NCBI GenBank assembly: GCA_964442135.1
Contig: CAYTYN010000003.1
Span: 1 to 63,880, forward strand
DNA: 63,880 nt
DNA from: Avanaerovorax sp964442135
GTDB lineage: Bacteria; Bacillota; Clostridia; Peptostreptococcales; Anaerovoracaceae
Direction: 5' to 3'
In this document: in pieces, positions 61,701 through 63,880 of the stretch
Numbering within the stretch: position 1 is the first letter of the stretch
How the letters are laid out: each line of letters starts with the position of its first letter
Position numbers and translations under genes: made by a program
Notes under the pieces: model-generated
The model's database searches: none
What the model saw: only the letters and a program-made list of their open reading frames with translations
Told to the model about the DNA's origin: nothing

Positions 61701-62826
61701 CTACATTCTGCCTTTTTTCAGATGTTTTTACACTTCCAATGTATGCAGCGTAATTGGCCTTTCCACCTGTTCCGTCGAAGAATTCCCGATACACACTTCT
61801 GCTAACGTATTTCTTTAAAATGCGCTTCAACTCCATCAGTTTTTTATGATGGATACAGTATTGTTCAACTTTAGCTGCTGAAATGTATTCTTCTCCATCC
61901 AGTATGTCTGCCAGTAAGTTCCAGTTATAAAGGGTTTTAGCACCGTCGATGACGTTACTCTTTTCAGGAAGTATGTCTTGGATATTCGGCCGAATACCAT
62001 CATCGTAAGCAGGATCCCCGAAACTGAATGATGGCTTCTCAAGACCTTCGAGTTCCTCTGCGAAAATCTTTTTCATATCGCCTTTGTTGCCGACTATCAG
62101 TTTGCATATGTTTTCAGCCGCTTGCTTTCTCCTTTTGATTTCATCTTTTCCGACTCCCTCTATTTCGATTTCGAAGTAAGAAGTGAGTTTCTTCGCCTTC
62201 TCACTCGACGGGATATTTTTATCGCGCAGAGTATTCTTAAAACCATCAAAGCAATCTCTTTTCATTTCCAAGCTTAACTCATCTTCCAACGTTACAGCAA
62301 GCTGCTCAGCAACTAGATTGAAGTCCTTTACGTCCTCCAACTCTCCGCTTATAAGAAAATGTCCCCGATTTTTCAATATATGATGAATAGCAAGGTAGAC
62401 CAATCTGATATCGTGAGGTGCCGAATCTTCTATCAGTTCTTTTCTGAGATGATAAATTGTTGGATATCTGTCGTAATAATCACGGTCTGTGTATCCTTTA
62501 TCGTTAAAAAGGGAAAACGCGCCGCCGCAAGATTTATCTTCCGCATAAAGTCTGCTCTCGTCTAACCTTTTGAAAAACTCAGGATCTATTGATGACATTT
62601 CCCGATCGAAGAGTTTCTGAAGCAGATCAATCCGTTGCTTTCTTCTTTCCAATCTTCTTCTCGCCGAGCGATATGTTCTCCTTTCTTCAGCCGTTTGAGC
62701 GCTGTCAAAGAGTCTGATTCCCCACATTCTTTTGCCTTTTATCTTAGGTATTTCATATTTTTCGTTGGTAACAGCCCAACCGACGGAGTTAGTTCCTATA
62801 TCCAGTCCTATGTAATACTTTTCCAC
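58711..62826 (-). CDS. cas9: CRISPR RNA-guided endonuclease Cas9 (type II-A)
   Basis: A 1371-aa Cas9. RuvC-I has Asp9 (YYIGLDIGTNSVGW), followed by the arginine-rich bridge helix (RRTYRSARRRLERRKQR). RuvC-II has Glu790 (FVEVAREN). The HNH domain has His878 (WDKDHIYPRS). RuvC-III has His1009 and Asp1012 (YHHAKDAYLD). All nuclease residues of an active enzyme are present, and length is close to SpCas9. The start is a GTG (62824-62826) with GGGAGGG 7 nt upstream. An in-frame extension to 62907 overlaps the tracrRNA promoter and lacks a site. The C-terminal PAM-interacting domain is divergent, so the PAM cannot be read. It is the first gene of the cas9-cas1-cas2-csn2 operon. Confidence 0.96.
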   Translation of the reverse strand: MEKYYIGLDIGTNSVGWAVTNEKYEIPKIKGKRMWGIRLFDSAQTAEERRTYRSARRRLERRKQRIDLLQKLFDREMSSIDPEFFKRLDESRLYAEDKSCGGAFSLFNDKGYTDRDYYDRYPTIYHLRKELIEDSAPHDIRLVYLAIHHILKNRGHFLISGELEDVKDFNLVAEQLAVTLEDELSLEMKRDCFDGFKNTLRDKNIPSSEKAKKLTSYFEIEIEGVGKDEIKRRKQAAENICKLIVGNKGDMKKIFAEELEGLEKPSFSFGDPAYDDGIRPNIQDILPEKSNVIDGAKTLYNWNLLADILDGEEYISAAKVEQYCIHHKKLMELKRILKKYVSRSVYREFFDGTGGKANYAAYIGSVKTSEKRQNVEKCSEDEFYKKLMNILKQIDPSEEDRVSLEKLVLGAENNTLLPLQRNKDNGMIPNQIHKIELKKILENAEDYLPFLKEKDEDGMSVSEKIISIFSFRIPYYVGPLSDRHKEQGSNSWIVRKPNGNGKMIYPWNFDKLVDREKSNHEFIRRMTNKCTEIKAEDVIPKNSLLYTKYMVLNELNNLRIRGNKISVELKQRIYDDLFRKHAKVTGKKLLEYLRVDDADLKAKDLSGFDIDFKGSLAPHLNFEKIFGTDMAKDSVRRMVEDIILWKTIYGDDYHMTEHMIEQKYGDRITDDQTKEIKRLRYAGWGKFSEKFLSGVHGINKETGEQYSIIQALWETNCNLMQLLSSAFTFREEIERLNNEKQCTIKTISYDSLVKDLMVSPSAKRSIWQAIKIVEEIRHIMGADPDKIFVEVARENEKKGKDGKGKRRESRKERLLQLYESCEDDVKGFIDEIKETEAREFDSLKLYLYYTQMGKCMYTGEDIVLDQLMDENSIWDKDHIYPRSLIKDDSLDNLVLVKKKENENKGGKLLSAEIRNSQRERWTYLLKMGLISKKKYDRLTRTKDFTDDELAGFINRQLVDTRQASKAVVDILERMIPKTRVIYVKSATVSQFRNQDLNILKSRRANDYHHAKDAYLDIVVGNVYDAKFTSDPRAWIEKTKDRKYNMNRMFDFDVYRGNTRVWEGPADKEKKREKHGGTLDIVRSTIKRNDILYTEYTYCEKGELFNATIVNKEKAASISIKKGLPTEKYGGYQSANTSYFALVEFDGEKGKRVRRIMEVPIYIANMLPYDDKAYINYCTEVKKLKKVVILRPCIKKNSLILVDGYPMRISGVSGEDLLFKNGLQPVFNRHEDMIRRIEKYLDKNAEYGDNEALDETDEKGLLALYDDITEKLSTVYEKRPCNQGENMRKNRQSFVDLSLRDKAILVNNALNLVRCDNNTTADLSLILSKKNDGSKSGSKSGSMSIKRNTVGKKELILVNQSVTGIYQTEIKL

Positions 62827-62855
62827 AACTATTCCCTCCCGACATTTTTTCAGTA

Positions 62856-62884
62856 TTGACATTTCCCTGCACCCATAGTATATT
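62856..62884 (+). promoter_or_regulatory. tracrRNA promoter
   Basis: TTGACA (62856-62861), exactly 17 bp, then TATATT (62879-62884): a near-consensus sigma-A promoter on the plus strand. It starts only 30 bp upstream of the cas9 GTG on the other strand. Predicted start is near 62891, 8 nt before the anti-repeat. Confidence 0.85.
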
Positions 62885-62890
62885 GTAGCT

Positions 62891-63023
62891 AATCCATAGA
62901 CTACCATATGGAATTACACTACAGGTTCAAATAAAGAACGGTTCAAATACAGAACCTTCCAAACCGCCCCTAGGGGCTCCACGCGGTGTGGATTTAAGAA
63001 TTAACTCGCATATGCGAGTTTTT
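62891..63023 (+). ncRNA. tracrRNA
   Basis: A transcript of about 133 nt. The anti-repeat (62899-62932) pairs with the crRNA repeat. An upper stem of 24 perfect pairs ends CACTAC, then comes the bulge AGGT (opposite GA in the repeat), then TCAAAT pairing with GTTTGA, the same layout as in S. pyogenes. A nexus-like stem follows, GGTTC/GAACC (62940-62956). Next come CCCC TA GGGG (62967-62976), TCCAC/GTGGA (62978-62992), and the terminator palindrome AACTCGCAT/ATGCGAGTT (63003-63020) with a T-run. The orientation is opposite to cas9. Boundaries are predictions. Confidence 0.9.
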
Positions 63024-63073
63024 CTTTATTCTACATCTGTACAATGTATGTTTCAAGGAAAATTCTGAAGATG

Positions 63074-63102
63074 TAGACTTGTCCATATCCTTATGATACA
63101 AT
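63074..63102 (+). promoter_or_regulatory. Possible promoter of the XRE regulator transcript
   Basis: TAGACT (63074-63079), 17 bp, TACAAT (63097-63102) preceded by TGA. A CTACATC/GATGTAG inverted repeat (about 63031-63076) overlaps the -35 side. Confidence 0.4.
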
Positions 63103-63122
63103 CGACTCATGTCAAAGAAGCG

Positions 63123-63308
63123 ATGAGTGCATCATTTGAGATCCAATGGGAAATTTCCTCTGATTTATCTGCAAGGTTTCTTGTTTTCAGCACATGTAAA
63201 GTACTTTTTGCAGGCTTGTTGCGGGTATGGAAAAGGATTTTGATAGCGGGAAAACATCTCATAAGATATGCTAAGGGATATCAAGAGGAGTATCGAAGAT
63301 GGAAGTAG
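63123..63308 (+). CDS. Possible small protein upstream of the XRE regulator
   Basis: A 61-codon frame (MSASFEIQWE ... RYAKGYQEEYRRWK) with a hydrophobic middle (LVFSTCKVLFAGLL) and a basic C-terminus. It lies downstream of the candidate promoter and overlaps the XRE start by 10 bp. The ribosome site (AAAGAAG) is weak and I recognise no family, so it may be a chance frame in a leader of about 190 nt. Confidence 0.25.
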   Translation: MSASFEIQWEISSDLSARFLVFSTCKVLFAGLLRVWKRILIAGKHLIRYAKGYQEEYRRWK

Positions 63309-63847
63309 GAAAACAGATAAAAAAATTCAGACGGGATTTGAATCTTTCCCAGGATGAGCTGGCGGACAAGATCTTTGTAACGCGACAGACAATCTCAAAT
63401 TGGGAGAACGGGAAGAATTATCCTGACTTGAAAAGTCTTATCATGCTAAGCCAGCTTTTCGATACTTCCCTCGATATTCTGGTGAAAGGAGATGTTATCA
63501 AAATGAAGAAACAGGTTCTGCAAGACGATGTAAGGAAGGAGAAGGATGAGGCGAGGAGATTTAAGCGAGACGGTAACATTTTTACTGTTTTATTGTTTTC
63601 AGAAGTTGCTCTTGACATTTTAATCTCTGCCTACATAATCTCCACTGCCCCTGAGTTTGATTTTTTTAAGACGCCGCTGTCTACCTTTGTGGAGGTGTCA
63701 GGGATTGCTTTATGGCTTGTCAACACAGGGTTTGCGATGCATTTTGCATTTCGAGTGGAGAGACAGAAAATGAAACTCAACATTAAAACATTTCGTGAAA
63801 TCCTGTCATATATGGAGAACAGCGGAAGAATGAATTCCGAGGAGTAA
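63299..63847 (+). CDS. XRE-family regulator with C-terminal membrane segments
   Basis: A 182-aa protein. Residues 1-60 are a Cro/C1-type helix-turn-helix (IKKFRRDLNLSQDELADKIF, VTRQTISNWENGKNYPDLKSL). The C-terminal part has two membrane segments (about 95-115, IFTVLLFSEVALDILISAYI, and 130-155) separated by a short loop. Such membrane-linked XRE proteins are common in Firmicutes near stress or toxin genes; the target is unknown. GAGGAG is about 10 nt upstream. It lies beyond the tracrRNA terminator and may be unrelated to CRISPR. Confidence 0.8.
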   Translation: MEVGKQIKKFRRDLNLSQDELADKIFVTRQTISNWENGKNYPDLKSLIMLSQLFDTSLDILVKGDVIKMKKQVLQDDVRKEKDEARRFKRDGNIFTVLLFSEVALDILISAYIISTAPEFDFFKTPLSTFVEVSGIALWLVNTGFAMHFAFRVERQKMKLNIKTFREILSYMENSGRMNSEE

Positions 63848-63880
63848 GGGGAAAGGTTGAAACCATCCAGTTTGTCAAAG

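Noticed and set aside
62827..62907. 27-residue N-terminal extension of Cas9 from an upstream ATG
   Set aside because: It has no ribosome site, overlaps the tracrRNA promoter, and Cas9 proteins start at the RuvC strand, as the GTG start does.

Overview
The window looks like the chromosome of a strictly anaerobic, amino-acid-fermenting Gram-positive bacterium of the Clostridia, perhaps near Anaerovoracaceae (Family XIII); the lineage is inferred from gene content, not shown. Supporting signs are a complete methylaspartate (Barker) glutamate-fermentation operon, a GltS-type glutamate carrier, a 3-hydroxybutyryl-CoA dehydrogenase, a T-box leader, purine-rich Shine-Dalgarno sites and frequent GTG/TTG starts. 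Two runs of exactly 100 N (49076-49175 and 55222-55321) are scaffold gaps of unknown true length. Linkage across them, in particular between the CRISPR locus and the rest, is therefore scaffold-level evidence.

Layout. 1-1.5 kb: relics of an IS256-type transposase and of an Old-Yellow-Enzyme-like reductase around an SDR dehydrogenase. 1.9-4.5 kb: acyltransferase and GltS carrier. 4.7 kb: tRNA-Lys(CTT). 5.0-6.5 kb: TSCPD protein and a CDF (probably Mn) exporter. 6.5-11.9 kb: leftward operon yfcE-HAD-MFS-PHP phosphatase-response regulator-sensor kinase. 12.1 kb: DppA-like peptidase. 13.0-14.4 kb: a tryptophan-type T-box leader followed by an in-frame chimera of the start of trpD and the end of trpA, a collapsed trp operon. 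14.5-26.7 kb: one leftward operon with mesaconase (two subunits), glutamate mutase S/L/E, methylaspartate ammonia-lyase, an unusual P-loop protein, and citrate-lyase-family genes citD-E-F-C-XG that here most likely make citramalate lyase. Together these convert glutamate to acetate and pyruvate. 27-31 kb: lipoprotein, mobile-element-like debris, MntP, flavoprotein, methyltransferase. 31-35.7 kb: asnS, prmC, DUF1385, rho. 36-42 kb: hbd, a TetR regulator with a large palindrome, a TIGR00300 enzyme, cardiolipin synthase and an Orn/Lys/Arg decarboxylase. 42-50.6 kb: serS, glnA, UPF0182 and an acidic zinc-ribbon membrane protein broken by a gap. 50.7-55.2 kb: flavodoxin and DUF3793 divergent from a DtxR-type regulator, a diaminopimelate decarboxylase, radA.

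55.3-63 kb is a complete type II-A CRISPR-Cas system: a 21-repeat array, csn2, cas2, cas1 and cas9 on the minus strand, and a divergent tracrRNA on the plus strand with promoter, anti-repeat, nexus-like hairpins and terminator all visible. Cas9 starts at a GTG and is 1371 aa long, with all nuclease residues present. The array promoter lies inside the 3' end of csn2. The transcribed leader carries a 13-nt anti-repeat-like segment. The newest spacer is a 27/30 copy of a ten-unit-older one, differing only in the PAM-proximal part. The window ends with an XRE-type membrane-linked regulator.

The most notable items are the trpD'-'trpA chimera behind a retained T-box, the re-acquired spacer pair, the cas9/tracrRNA divergent architecture with the leader anti-repeat, and the P-loop protein embedded in the methylaspartate operon.
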